A DNA stretch of 29,527 nucleotides from Deltaproteobacteria bacterium (GTDB lineage: Bacteria; SAR324; JACQKK01): assembly GCA_029879595.1 (NCBI GenBank), contig JAOUPZ010000002.1, positions 1 to 29,527 of the forward strand. The letters are read 5' to 3'. Below the pieces are notes generated by a model. That model ran no database searches. It was not told the DNA's origin and saw only the letters and a list, made by a program, of their open reading frames with translations. Positions 16,064 to 23,118 of the stretch are shown here, in pieces. The position numbers and the translations under genes are program-made. How positions within the stretch are numbered: the first letter of the stretch is position 1; each line of letters begins with the position of its first letter.

Positions 16064-16480
16064 ATGGATTCCAATGCTGTCAATCTTGATACAACGAAGC
16101 GCGTGCTGGTGGCGGAGGATAATCCGAACCTGCGCAAGGTGCTGGTAAACATCATTAAAAAAATCGGCTATGAATCGGTTGTGCAGGTTGAGGACGGGCG
16201 GTCCGCCTGGCAGCTTATTGAATTGGGAAAAGTGGATCTGGTGCTGAGCGACTGGGCCATGCCGGAGATGGACGGCATTGAAATTCTCAGAAAGGTCCGC
16301 GCCTCCAAGAGTCCCATCAAGGATATTCCCTTCCTGATGATTACCGCCGCCGATACAAAAACCGCCATCATCACCGCAGGAAAAGAGGGGGTTGACGCCT
16401 ACATTATCAAGCCCTTCAGCGTAAAGACGGTAACAGAGAAGATTCAGGAAGCCATCAACGTACGGAATATGAGTGGCTGA
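16064..16480 (+). CDS. Stand-alone CheY-like response regulator receiver
   Basis: A 138-residue single receiver domain with no output domain. The phosphorylation site is Asp63 in LVLSDWAMPEMDG. The acidic Mg-binding pair is Glu18-Asp19, the switch Thr is Thr94 in MITAAD, the aromatic switch is Tyr113, and the conserved Lys is Lys116 in IIKPF. All catalytic residues are present, so it should accept phosphate from a histidine kinase such as CheA, and it may bind FliM like CheY. I chose ATG 16064; the frame extends upstream to a TTG without support. It has no strong Shine-Dalgarno. Its stop overlaps the prmC start by eight bases. No kinase or other che gene is adjacent; a chemoreceptor gene lies 4 kb away. 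Confidence 0.88.
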   Translation: MDSNAVNLDTTKRVLVAEDNPNLRKVLVNIIKKIGYESVVQVEDGRSAWQLIELGKVDLVLSDWAMPEMDGIEILRKVRASKSPIKDIPFLMITAADTKTAIITAGKEGVDAYIIKPFSVKTVTEKIQEAINVRNMSG

Positions 16481-17375
16481 GATTTCTGTCTGGACCATCA
16501 AGGAATTACTGGATCGCAGCCGCCAGTTTCTGGAGGGAAAGGGAGTCCCCACGCCCCGCCTGGACGCGGAAGTCCTGCTGGCCCATGTGCTGGGCCGTCC
16601 CCGTATTGAGCTGTATCTGGAGTATGACAAACCCCTGGGAAAAACACAGATCGAGGAATACCGGGCCCTGATCAGGGGGAGGGGAGAGCGGCGCCCGGTG
16701 GCCTATCTGGTTGGGGGGGTGGGCTTTTGGAGCCTGGATCTGTATCTGGATGACGGCGCCCTGATTCCCAGCCCGGACACCGAAACCGTGGTGGAGGCGA
16801 TTCTTTCCGCAGCCAAGGCCCTGCGGGCCCAGGAGCCGGGCCTAGTGCTGAATATTCTGGAAATGGGAACGGGCAGCGGAGCAATTCCCCTGGCGGTGCT
16901 TTCCGAGCTGGAAGGGGTGCGCTGGGTGGGCGTGGAGCGGTCCAGCGACGCCCTGCGGGTGGCCCTGAGGAACCGCGAAAAATACTCGCAGCTCCAGGCC
17001 CCCCGGCAAAACCGTCTGCTGCTGATCCATGGGGACAGGTTCAGCGCGCTTTCGCCGGGATATGAACCCCACATGGTCGTGGGCAATCCTCCCTACATTC
17101 CCACCGGCACCATCGACAGACTGATGCCGGAAGTTTCGCGCAGCGAGCCCCGGATGGCCCTGGACGGCGGCCCGCGCGGCACGGACTTTCAGCGCTACAT
17201 GATGGAATACGCCAGCGTGGCACTGACCCCGGAAGGTCGGCTTATCTTTGAGATGGGTGCGGATCAGGAGCGGTTGCTGCGGGATATTCTGACCGGATTT
17301 CCGGCCCTGCGGCTGGTGGAGCTGAGGCGCGATCTGGCCCGTCATCCGCGGGCGTTTCATGCCCGGCGGGTTTGA
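16473..17375 (+). CDS. prmC: Peptide chain release factor N5-glutamine methyltransferase
   Basis: This enzyme methylates the Gln of the GGQ motif in release factors RF1 and RF2 using S-adenosylmethionine. It is 300 residues, slightly longer than usual. The N-terminal helical domain (TIKELLDRSRQFLEGKGVPTPRLDAEVLLAHVLG) is typical, followed by the SAM-binding motif EMGTGSG (130-136, where family members usually have DLGTGSG) and the catalytic NPPYIP motif at 205-210. It starts with GTG inside the end of the receiver gene, so translation is probably coupled. The usual partner prfA is not adjacent. The stop is 78 bp from the convergent dksA-like gene and no clear terminator is seen there. Confidence 0.92.
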   Translation: MAEISVWTIKELLDRSRQFLEGKGVPTPRLDAEVLLAHVLGRPRIELYLEYDKPLGKTQIEEYRALIRGRGERRPVAYLVGGVGFWSLDLYLDDGALIPSPDTETVVEAILSAAKALRAQEPGLVLNILEMGTGSGAIPLAVLSELEGVRWVGVERSSDALRVALRNREKYSQLQAPRQNRLLLIHGDRFSALSPGYEPHMVVGNPPYIPTGTIDRLMPEVSRSEPRMALDGGPRGTDFQRYMMEYASVALTPEGRLIFEMGADQERLLRDILTGFPALRLVELRRDLARHPRAFHARRV

Positions 17376-17452
17376 GCTCCCTTTTGCGAAAACATTTTCA
17401 GACGGACGGACCGGGCCTGCCGGCGCAATGACTGGCGTGGGGATTGGAGGGG

Positions 17453-17818
17453 CTACTTCTGGTGGCGTTCCTCCTCCTGCTCCTGCTCTTCCTTGCAGTT
17501 GATGCAAAGCGTGGTGACCGGTCGGGCCATCAGGCGTTCCACGGCGATGTCCTCCTCACAGATCTCGCAAATGCCAAATGTTCCGGTGTCCAGGCGCTCC
17601 ATGGCCTCCTCCACCTTCTTGCGAAGTTTCCGCTCCCGGTCGCGTATGCGCAAGGTGAGGTTCCGGTCTGATTCCAGCGTGGCCCTGTCCGAGGGATCGG
17701 GGAAGTTCTCGCCCCCGTCACGCATTCCTTCCACGGTCTGGGAAACTTCTTCCTCCAGTTCGGAAATCATTCCGTTCAGTCGTTCCTTGAACTTTTCTTT
17801 TAATTTATCGCTGAACAT
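17453..17818 (-). CDS. DksA/TraR-family zinc-finger transcription regulator
   Basis: A 121-residue member of the DksA family, which binds in the RNA polymerase secondary channel and, with ppGpp, tunes rRNA and stress promoters. The N-terminal half is helical. Asp41 and Asp44 in DPSDRA match the acidic coiled-coil tip of DksA. The zinc site is C84-x2-C87 (CEIC) and C105-x2-C108 (CINC). The protein is shorter than E. coli DksA (151) at the N-terminus and ends in a Glu/Gln-rich tail. A weak Shine-Dalgarno (GAAG) precedes ATG. Possible promoter elements lie about 85-110 bp upstream. It is convergent with prmC. DksA proper and shorter TraR-like paralogues are hard to tell apart here. Confidence 0.9.
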   Translation of the reverse strand: MFSDKLKEKFKERLNGMISELEEEVSQTVEGMRDGGENFPDPSDRATLESDRNLTLRIRDRERKLRKKVEEAMERLDTGTFGICEICEEDIAVERLMARPVTTLCINCKEEQEQEEERHQK

Positions 17819-17899
17819 CTGGCTTCATTTTCCGTTGTTTGCCTGTCAGCCCCTTGCGAATACCGGCAACGATGGCTGTGCTGTTTCAGTCAATCACAT

Positions 17900-17928
17900 C
17901 CTATAACACAGAACAAAAGCAAAGTCAT
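17900..17928 (-). promoter_or_regulatory. Possible sigma-70-type promoter of the dksA-like gene
   Basis: Reading the minus strand, ATGACT (17923-17928) and TATAGG (17900-17905) are 17 bases apart; each matches the consensus at four of six positions. The transcript would start near 17893, about 75 bases before the start codon. Confidence 0.35.
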
Positions 17929-18039
17929 CCTTTCCGTTTGAAAGCAATTACGGATGGGAACCCTGCCTTCAGATTACAGTTTAAACCATTTTGAGAAGGT
18001 TGGCCCGTGGAGTCCGTGCTCAGAAATAAAACCGGGGCA

Positions 18040-18080
18040 ATAAAAAACCGTTCCCCTGTCAAAAGACAAAAGAACGGTTC
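18040..18080 (-). terminator. Intrinsic terminator of hup
   Basis: AACCGTTC (18046-18053) pairs with GAACGGTT (18072-18079). The loop contains a second short stem (TGTC-AAAA-GACA). On the minus strand the stem is followed by TTTTTTATT, 43 bases after the HU stop codon. Confidence 0.88.
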
Positions 18081-18122
18081 TTTGTATTCTACCTGCTTCA
18101 GAACTACCCAGATACCGGGATA

Positions 18123-18395
18123 TTACTTAACGGCATCCTTGAGAGTTTTACCCGGGCGAAACCGCGGCACCTTGGAGGCGGCAATCTTGATTTCGGCTCC
18201 TGTTTGGGGGTTGCGGCCTTTCCTGGCTGCTCTCTTGCTGACAGTAAATGTTCCGAATCCAACCAGAGTCACCGTTTTGCCCTTGGAAAGGGACTGGGTG
18301 ACACCCTGAATAACACTGTTCAGGGCCGTTGTTGCAACAGACTTCGATACTTTCGCATCCTTTGCGATTTTCTCGATCAATTCAGCTTTGGTCAT
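18123..18395 (-). CDS. hup: HU-family histone-like DNA-binding protein
   Basis: A 90-residue nucleoid protein that bends and compacts DNA as a dimer. The N-terminal helices (MTKAELIEKIAKDAKVSKSV), the GFGTFTVSKRAARKGRNPQTG arm segment that inserts in the minor groove, and the C-terminal VPRFRPGKTLKDAV are diagnostic. The key arm Pro in RNPQTG is present. ATG is preceded by AAAGGAGCTT, an excellent ribosome-binding site, as expected for an abundant protein, and a strong terminator follows. It is a single-gene transcript by appearance. HU and IHF subunits are related; the arm sequence and length favour HU. Confidence 0.95.
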   Translation of the reverse strand: MTKAELIEKIAKDAKVSKSVATTALNSVIQGVTQSLSKGKTVTLVGFGTFTVSKRAARKGRNPQTGAEIKIAASKVPRFRPGKTLKDAVK

Positions 18396-18914
18396 GGAAG
18401 CTCCTTTTAACCGTTAGGGTTCTGGAAGGAACGATTGGCGAACCTTTGTTTTCGATTCGACGCTCATTTTTTAGTTTATGCCACGGTTTATGTGTTGCCC
18501 TTTCTTCAGCAGTCCGTAGAAGTCCGTTGTCTTTGCAGGACTGTCTGTATCAGGGTTTGTGAAGTTCCCGGGGTTCCGGGTTGCCTTCCATTCCTTTCTT
18601 GTAGGAATTGTGCGGTGTTGTCAAACTTTTTTAACGTCCCAGGCCCCTTTAGAACGGGATTTATCGCGGCCTGAGGCGGCGCAGCCCTGTTTTTTTTACA
18701 GAAAATCTGAAGGCCTGCAAAAATATCATATTAATAACAGTGCCATAGCACGCAAAGCCTTGCGGGAGGCCCCGGGCGCCGGATTGGAGGCGTTGCCGGG
18801 GGCTTTTTCGGGTATTGATTGTGCCGGTGAGGAAGGGCAAAGGCCCGGTCCGGGCGGCGGCACAGGGCCGGCCTCCCAACAAATGGGCCAGCCAGGGTGA
18901 GGCTTCCCGGAGCC
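18396..18914. other. 519-bp gap between hup and acyP with an orphan plus-strand terminator
   Basis: No open frame here looks like a protein: the candidates have no family features and no good ribosome-binding sites. The region must hold the hup promoter (minus strand), for which I find no clear -35/-10 pair. It also holds a plus-strand stem-loop with T-run at 18769-18808 although no plus-strand gene precedes it, and a run of eight T at about 18691-18698. A small RNA on the plus strand is possible. Confidence 0.5.
18769..18808 (+). terminator. Orphan intrinsic terminator-like hairpin, plus strand
   Basis: GCCCCGG-GCGCC (18769-18780) can pair with GGCG-TT-GCCGGGGGC (18789-18803) around an eight-base loop, with small internal irregularities, and is followed by TTTTT (18804-18808). 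Neighbouring genes on both sides are on the minus strand, so no known transcript ends here. Confidence 0.5.
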
Positions 18915-19196
18915 CTAGTGGCGGATGGTAAAGCCCTGTTCCGGGCAGGGGGTGTCCGTCCCGGGGGTGGTGATATCCAGATTCCTCACGGCCGACATGG
19001 GCGGCCCCTTTTGCAAGGCCGCCAGGAAGCGCCCCTTGGTGGAGGGGGTCACACGGGCCATTACCTCCACCTGACCGCCGGGAAGATTTCTCACCCAGCC
19101 GGATATGCCCAGAATGCTGGCGGTGTTCTGTGTGAAATATCGGAAGCCCACTCCCTGCACCCTGCCATGAACGACTATGTGGATAATCTCAGCCAT
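18915..19196 (-). CDS. acyP: Acylphosphatase
   Basis: A 93-residue enzyme that hydrolyses acyl phosphates such as acetyl phosphate or carbamoyl phosphate. The phosphate-binding loop HGRVQGVGFRYF (10-21) carries the catalytic Arg19, and GWVRNLPGGQVEV (33-45) carries the catalytic Asn37; both residues are the known pair of the family. The start overlaps the end of the DedA gene by eight bases, so both are probably translated from one transcript. No strong terminator with a T-run is seen downstream on the minus strand. The length is the normal 90-95 residues. Confidence 0.95.
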   Translation of the reverse strand: MAEIIHIVVHGRVQGVGFRYFTQNTASILGISGWVRNLPGGQVEVMARVTPSTKGRFLAALQKGPPMSAVRNLDITTPGTDTPCPEQGFTIRH

Positions 19197-19953
19197 GGCC
19201 CTCTTTCCGGGCCAGGCGGGCTCTTCTGAAATTCAGGGCCAGGTATGCCCCGATCAGAGCGGACGCGGCCAGCAGCACCCAAAGCGAGTATTTTTTCAGG
19301 GCCTGGGACAGCAGTTCCGGTTCCGCTCCGAACCAGTAGCCCAGCAGGGTCAGGATGACCATCCAGATGCCGGCTCCCAGCACGGTCAGCAGGGAAAACA
19401 CCGTAAGGTTCATCCTGGCCAGGCCCGCCGGCAGGGAGATCAACTGCCGGATAACCGGGATCAGGCGTCCCACAAAGGTGGAAATGGCCCCGTGCCGGTT
19501 GAAAAACTCCTCGGAACGGAACAGTCCCTCGGTGGATATGCGCACGAAGGAACCATAGCGCCCGATGAGTTCCAGCAGAAGCCTGCGACCCAGGTAACGG
19601 GCCAACGCGTAGTTGATGAGCGCCCCGGCCAGCGAGCCGGCCGTGCCCCAGAACATCACCGCTCCCAGGCTCCAGTCGGGCAGGCGTCGCGCCAGATCTC
19701 CGGCGGGGGGCATTACGATCTCGGAGGGAAAGGGGACGAAGCTCGATTCGATGGTCATCAGGATGAAAACGCCCAGGTAGCCCAGCCGGTGAATGAAGGT
19801 GTCCGCCATCCATCGGTTGGCCTGGGCCAGCATGACCACTCCATCCATGCGGATGAACAGGGCCAGTGCCAGGACCAGCAGCCCTGTCAGGGCCAGCAGC
19901 AAGGCCACCCGGAATCTGCCGAAGGGTGGTTTTTCCGTTTCCGTGTTCATCAT
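19189..19953 (-). CDS. DedA-family (SNARE-associated) inner-membrane protein
   Basis: A 254-residue polytopic membrane protein of the DedA/VTT superfamily, whose members flip undecaprenyl phosphate or phospholipids. The first helix (about 16-36 from MMNTE) is followed by GYLGVFILMTIESSFVPFPSEIVMPPAGDLA, the re-entrant loop with the conserved Glu and Pro residues, then GALINYALARYLGRR, FVGRLIPVIRQLISLPAGLARM with the conserved Arg residues of the second half-repeat, and two C-terminal helices. I chose ATG 19953, which has CCAGGA just upstream; the frame runs to a TTG at 19983. The stop lies inside acyP. Which lipid it moves cannot be told. Confidence 0.9.
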   Translation of the reverse strand: MMNTETEKPPFGRFRVALLLALTGLLVLALALFIRMDGVVMLAQANRWMADTFIHRLGYLGVFILMTIESSFVPFPSEIVMPPAGDLARRLPDWSLGAVMFWGTAGSLAGALINYALARYLGRRLLLELIGRYGSFVRISTEGLFRSEEFFNRHGAISTFVGRLIPVIRQLISLPAGLARMNLTVFSLLTVLGAGIWMVILTLLGYWFGAEPELLSQALKKYSLWVLLAASALIGAYLALNFRRARLARKEGHG

Positions 19954-20097
19954 GTGTCCTGGCTGTTTCTGGTGATATATCAAAACGCCCCGGCTTTACC
20001 CGGCTTGCTTCCCTTTTTTGCCTCACTGTCTTTATATGTATCCCGCTTTGCTCCCCGGTGGAAGGGCGGGGGGCATAGCGGTCGGTTTCCGGGTGGG

Positions 20098-20150
20098 AAA
20101 AAAAAGAGCGAAACCGGCGGAAGATTTTCCCGCCTGATTTCGCTCTTTCC
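20098..20150 (-). terminator. Intrinsic terminator of the chemoreceptor gene
   Basis: An 11-bp outer stem (20103-20113 with 20138-20148) and a 5-bp inner stem (20116-20120 with 20130-20134) form a near-perfect hairpin. On the minus strand it is followed by about eight T. It lies 26 bases after the chemoreceptor stop codon. Confidence 0.93.
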
Positions 20151-20175
20151 TATCGACCTGCTACATCCGTGGCGT

Positions 20176-22266
20176 CTAATCGATATCCTTGAATTCCATC
20201 TCCCCGGTATCGCCAAACTCCGGATGGGCATCCAGTCTACGGGCCTCCTCTTCCTCAAGGGCCTCGGTCAGGCTGGATTTGAGCTGCTGCTTTTGCTCCG
20301 GCTTCTGCGCCTTTGGGATCGGGGTGGATTTTGGCTGATCCGTGAACCGCATTTTTTTCTCCACCGGTAGCGGCAGAGGTTTTTGGCTCCTGAAACCATT
20401 GCCGGTATCGGCCTGGCGCAAGATCTTGCGGGCGGCCTTTTCGCCCACCATTAGTTCCAGGGTTTCCATGACCTCAGAGAGCTTGCTGGCCTGGGAGGAC
20501 ATTTCCTGTCCGGAGGAGGCGTTCTCCTCTGCAAAGGCGGCGTTGCTCTGGGCCACGCTTTCCACCTGCGATACCCCGTTGTTGATCTGGCTGAGCCCTT
20601 CCTTTTGCTCCCGGGTGGCCGTGGCCACCGAGCGTACCAGGTCAAGCATCTGGTTGACCATGTTGTTTACCTGGCTCAGTCCGGCTTCGGTTTCGCTGGC
20701 CACGTTCACCCCCTGGTTGGCGCGGTTCTGCGATTCCTCCAGCAGTTCGCTGGTGTTGCGGGCCGCCTCGGCACTGCGCATGGCCAGGTTGCGGACTTCC
20801 TCGGCAACCACGGCGAAACCGCGTCCGGCGTCCCCGGCGCGGGCGGCCTCCACGGCGGCGTTGAGAGCCAGCAGGTTGGTCTGGAAGGCTATTTCATCGA
20901 TAGTCTTGATGATCTTGGCCGTTTCATCGGATGACTGCTTGATCTTGCCGATGGTATCGATCATGCGGGTCATGGACTCGGTTCCCTTCTGGGAGTGTCC
21001 CTTCATTTCCTCGGCCACCTTTTCGGCTTCCATGGACGAATCAGCGTTGCGGGCGGTCATGGCGCTCATCTCCTCCACGGTGGCTGATATCTCCTCAATG
21101 TTGGCCGCCTGCTCGGTGGCCCCGGAGGCCAGCGACTGGCTGGACTGGGCCAGGGTGTCCGCCGCCTGGATGATATCCGAAGAGGCATCCCCCAGGAGGT
21201 TCATGATTTTGATGATGGGGCTCTTGACTGCCCGGGTGATGCTTATTCCAAATATCGCAGAAAGCAGGAACGCCACCAGGGCGATCACGATGATGACCGT
21301 GAAGACAATCCCGGAGACAACTGAAATGCGCCCGGCCTCGGATTCTACCGCGGCATCCCCGGATTCTTCTACCTTTTCGATGATATCCTTAAGCTCATCG
21401 GCGGCTTTTAGGAATAGTTCCTCGTTTTCGTGGAAGGTCTTGAACGCCGCAATGCCCTCGCTGAAGGTCTTCTTGTGTATTTCCATCCTTTCTGCAAAGA
21501 GGCTCGCAAAGCTCCCATCCCCGAACGCTCCGCCAGGACGGTTGTTTTGGAAGACTTCAGCATCCTTGATTTCAGCTACAATCTCCTCCATCAGCTTCAG
21601 CCTGTCATTCAGACGTTTTTCGACTTCTGCCAGGGGGGCGCCGCTTTCCATCCGCTGAAAATTGAAAAACCGGGCCAGCAGCGATATCTGAAATTCCATC
21701 GGGCCATCCGCAGCGGCCCAGCGGTCTTTCAGCCCGCCGTTCCAGGAAATGCTCCGCCCGGGGTTCTTCTCCAGTTCTTCCACCTGGGCATCGCCCAGTT
21801 CCTCGGCAAGATTCAGCAGGTTCTGAAAATCAAGGAAGGCCTTGTTCATCACAGATTTTTTATCGTTGTATATGGCGCTTGAAGCCAGCATTTTGGCCTG
21901 TGCCCCCTGATAGCTTTTCCGCCTGTCATTCAGCTGCTTTATCTCTGCCTCCGGAACCAGGCCGCTGGCCACCATCCTGTCCAGGGCCTCGTCGGCCATT
22001 TTCTTGCCCTCGCTCAGGCGCTTGGCATTGTCTTCCATATCGTGGTTGCCGGACATTTCCTCCGCTGCGATCATCTGCTGCTGGATGCCTATTGTTCCTT
22101 CCATGGCTCCGTCTGCGGCGTCCCAGGCCTTGGTGGTGATGAACTTCAGAGAATTGGACAGCATTGTCATGCCGACAATCCCTGAGGCGGCCACCACGCC
22201 CACCAGTACGATGGTGAATACGGCGGAGGTGGTAAGCATTTTTCCGATTGTCGTGTTTTTGAACAT
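20176..22266 (-). CDS. Methyl-accepting chemotaxis protein
   Basis: A 696-residue transmembrane chemoreceptor. TM1 is about residues 13-35. A large, mainly helical periplasmic ligand-binding domain spans 36-313; it has no obvious Cache signature and looks helical-bundle-like. TM2 is about 314-342. The cytoplasmic signalling coiled coil has its hairpin tip EIAFQTNLLALNAAVEAARA at 458-477, which binds CheA and CheW. Methylation-site-type Glu/Gln pairs (TEQAANIEEIS) flank it. A 90-residue charged, Pro/Lys-rich tail follows the coil and ends EMEFKDID, without the NWETF-like CheR-docking pentapeptide. The ATG has AAAGGAAAG upstream, and a perfect 7-bp palindrome lies 20 bases upstream. The ligand is unknown. 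Confidence 0.95.
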   Translation of the reverse strand: MFKNTTIGKMLTTSAVFTIVLVGVVAASGIVGMTMLSNSLKFITTKAWDAADGAMEGTIGIQQQMIAAEEMSGNHDMEDNAKRLSEGKKMADEALDRMVASGLVPEAEIKQLNDRRKSYQGAQAKMLASSAIYNDKKSVMNKAFLDFQNLLNLAEELGDAQVEELEKNPGRSISWNGGLKDRWAAADGPMEFQISLLARFFNFQRMESGAPLAEVEKRLNDRLKLMEEIVAEIKDAEVFQNNRPGGAFGDGSFASLFAERMEIHKKTFSEGIAAFKTFHENEELFLKAADELKDIIEKVEESGDAAVESEAGRISVVSGIVFTVIIVIALVAFLLSAIFGISITRAVKSPIIKIMNLLGDASSDIIQAADTLAQSSQSLASGATEQAANIEEISATVEEMSAMTARNADSSMEAEKVAEEMKGHSQKGTESMTRMIDTIGKIKQSSDETAKIIKTIDEIAFQTNLLALNAAVEAARAGDAGRGFAVVAEEVRNLAMRSAEAARNTSELLEESQNRANQGVNVASETEAGLSQVNNMVNQMLDLVRSVATATREQKEGLSQINNGVSQVESVAQSNAAFAEENASSGQEMSSQASKLSEVMETLELMVGEKAARKILRQADTGNGFRSQKPLPLPVEKKMRFTDQPKSTPIPKAQKPEQKQQLKSSLTEALEEEEARRLDAHPEFGDTGEMEFKDID

Positions 22267-22285
22267 GGGCTTTCCTTTGAAATTT

Positions 22286-22300
22286 GGCGTGACTCACGCC
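22286..22300. repeat. Perfect palindrome in the chemoreceptor leader
   Basis: GGCGTGA-C-TCACGCC, seven-base arms around one base, ends 20 bases before the chemoreceptor start codon, next to its ribosome-binding site. It could be an operator or an RNA hairpin that limits translation. Confidence 0.6.
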
Positions 22301-22818
22301 CTGTTGGCCTGTCCCGGCACTAAATTATTACAGAGAAAAGGAGAGGGGGTGTTTTAGCACCTGTGTGCTCTCCCAGGTTATAGCAAAACGACAAAAAAGG
22401 GAAATATGTCAATTGGTTAACGGGTTTGTCCCGATAAAAATATTCCCTGATGCATCTTTCCTGCCTTTGAAAAGATTGCCGCCTGGTTTTTCCTCTGGAT
22501 TAATCAAATCAAATCAATATTTTGCTTCCTGGCTAGAACTCCCCATATTTCTATCACCCCCATAAACGCAGAATACAGGAAAAAGTTCCCTAAAACCTTC
22601 CCTGTAAAGCAAGATACGCGCCCTTCTGAAAACACAGGCGGCTTTTCCGTGGTTTTGCCGGCAGCCACATGGAAAAATACTCAGGACAGACCAGGAGGGC
22701 CCCGGAGGCCCTGCAACTGGAGAACCTCCCCGGTGAGTATCCGTTCCAGGTCCAGGGGGCTGAAAAAAGCACAAACAGCCAGCTTATTCAGTGTGATGGC
22801 AGATTTTTTTTAGCCCAG

Positions 22819-22835
22819 GGGCAAATCATTTGCCC
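22819..22835. repeat. Perfect inverted repeat in the fliF upstream gap
   Basis: GGGCAAA-TCA-TTTGCCC, seven-base arms around three bases. No T-run follows on either strand at a terminator-like distance, so a protein-binding site is more likely than a terminator. Role unknown. Confidence 0.6.
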
Positions 22836-22992
22836 GGTGTGCAGATTCCCCCGCCAGCGCCTGCCTGGAGAGCGCCCGGAAAAAACATGGGCTGATTATT
22901 GAAGGCCGCTCTCCCGAGGAACGCTTTTTGCTTTACCTCAAGTGAAAAGTTGTCCCGAGGCAACCAGCCCCGCCGGAAAACTGCCCAGGGCA

Positions 22993-23008
22993 GGGCGCGG
23001 GTATTGCA
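22993..23008 (+). promoter_or_regulatory. Sigma-54 (RpoN)-type promoter candidate for the flagellar operon
   Basis: GGGCGC-GGGTA-TTGCA fits the -24/-12 consensus TGGCAC-N5-TTGCA with GG and GC exactly ten bases apart; only two bases of the -24 box deviate. Transcription would start near 23019, giving a leader of about 100 bases before fliF. A perfect 6-bp palindrome (22981-22993) abuts it upstream. RpoN control of basal-body genes is common in this type of bacterium. Confidence 0.55.
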
Positions 23009-23118
23009 AGGATATTCGGGATCAGACTGGTCCGTCACTGTCAGGCCGACAGGGTCGCTGGATGCGATGGCCGGATGTGATGGTAAACAAGTGACATCCT
23101 CGCGGGAGTGATCGCTTT

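Larger units (their letters stand above)
17819..18122. other. Gap between dksA-like gene and hup
   Basis: A 304-bp stretch on the minus-strand side. It holds the hup terminator (18040-18080), a candidate promoter for the dksA-like gene (17900-17928) and an 8-bp palindrome GTTTAAAC near 17980. I see no gene here. Confidence 0.6.
22267..23118. other. 852-bp divergent gap between the chemoreceptor and fliF
   Basis: The left part is AT-richer (22310-22620) and holds the chemoreceptor leader on the minus strand. The right part (22960-23118) holds a sigma-54-type promoter candidate for fliF. Perfect palindromes lie at 22286-22300, 22819-22835 and 22981-22993. The only frame worth naming, 22669-22902 plus strand, encodes 77 residues with CDGRFFLAQGQIICPVC, but lacks a good ribosome-binding site or homology I recognise. 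I do not call it. Confidence 0.55.

Noticed and set aside
22356..22420. Sigma-70 promoter of the chemoreceptor with TTGACA and TATAAC on the minus strand
   Set aside because: The two boxes look good individually but are 24 bases apart, too far for sigma-70; no sigma-28 or sigma-54 match was found there either.
22669..22902. 77-residue plus-strand ORF with C-x2-C
   Set aside because: No Shine-Dalgarno, no recognised family, and it lies in a gap where chance ORFs are expected.
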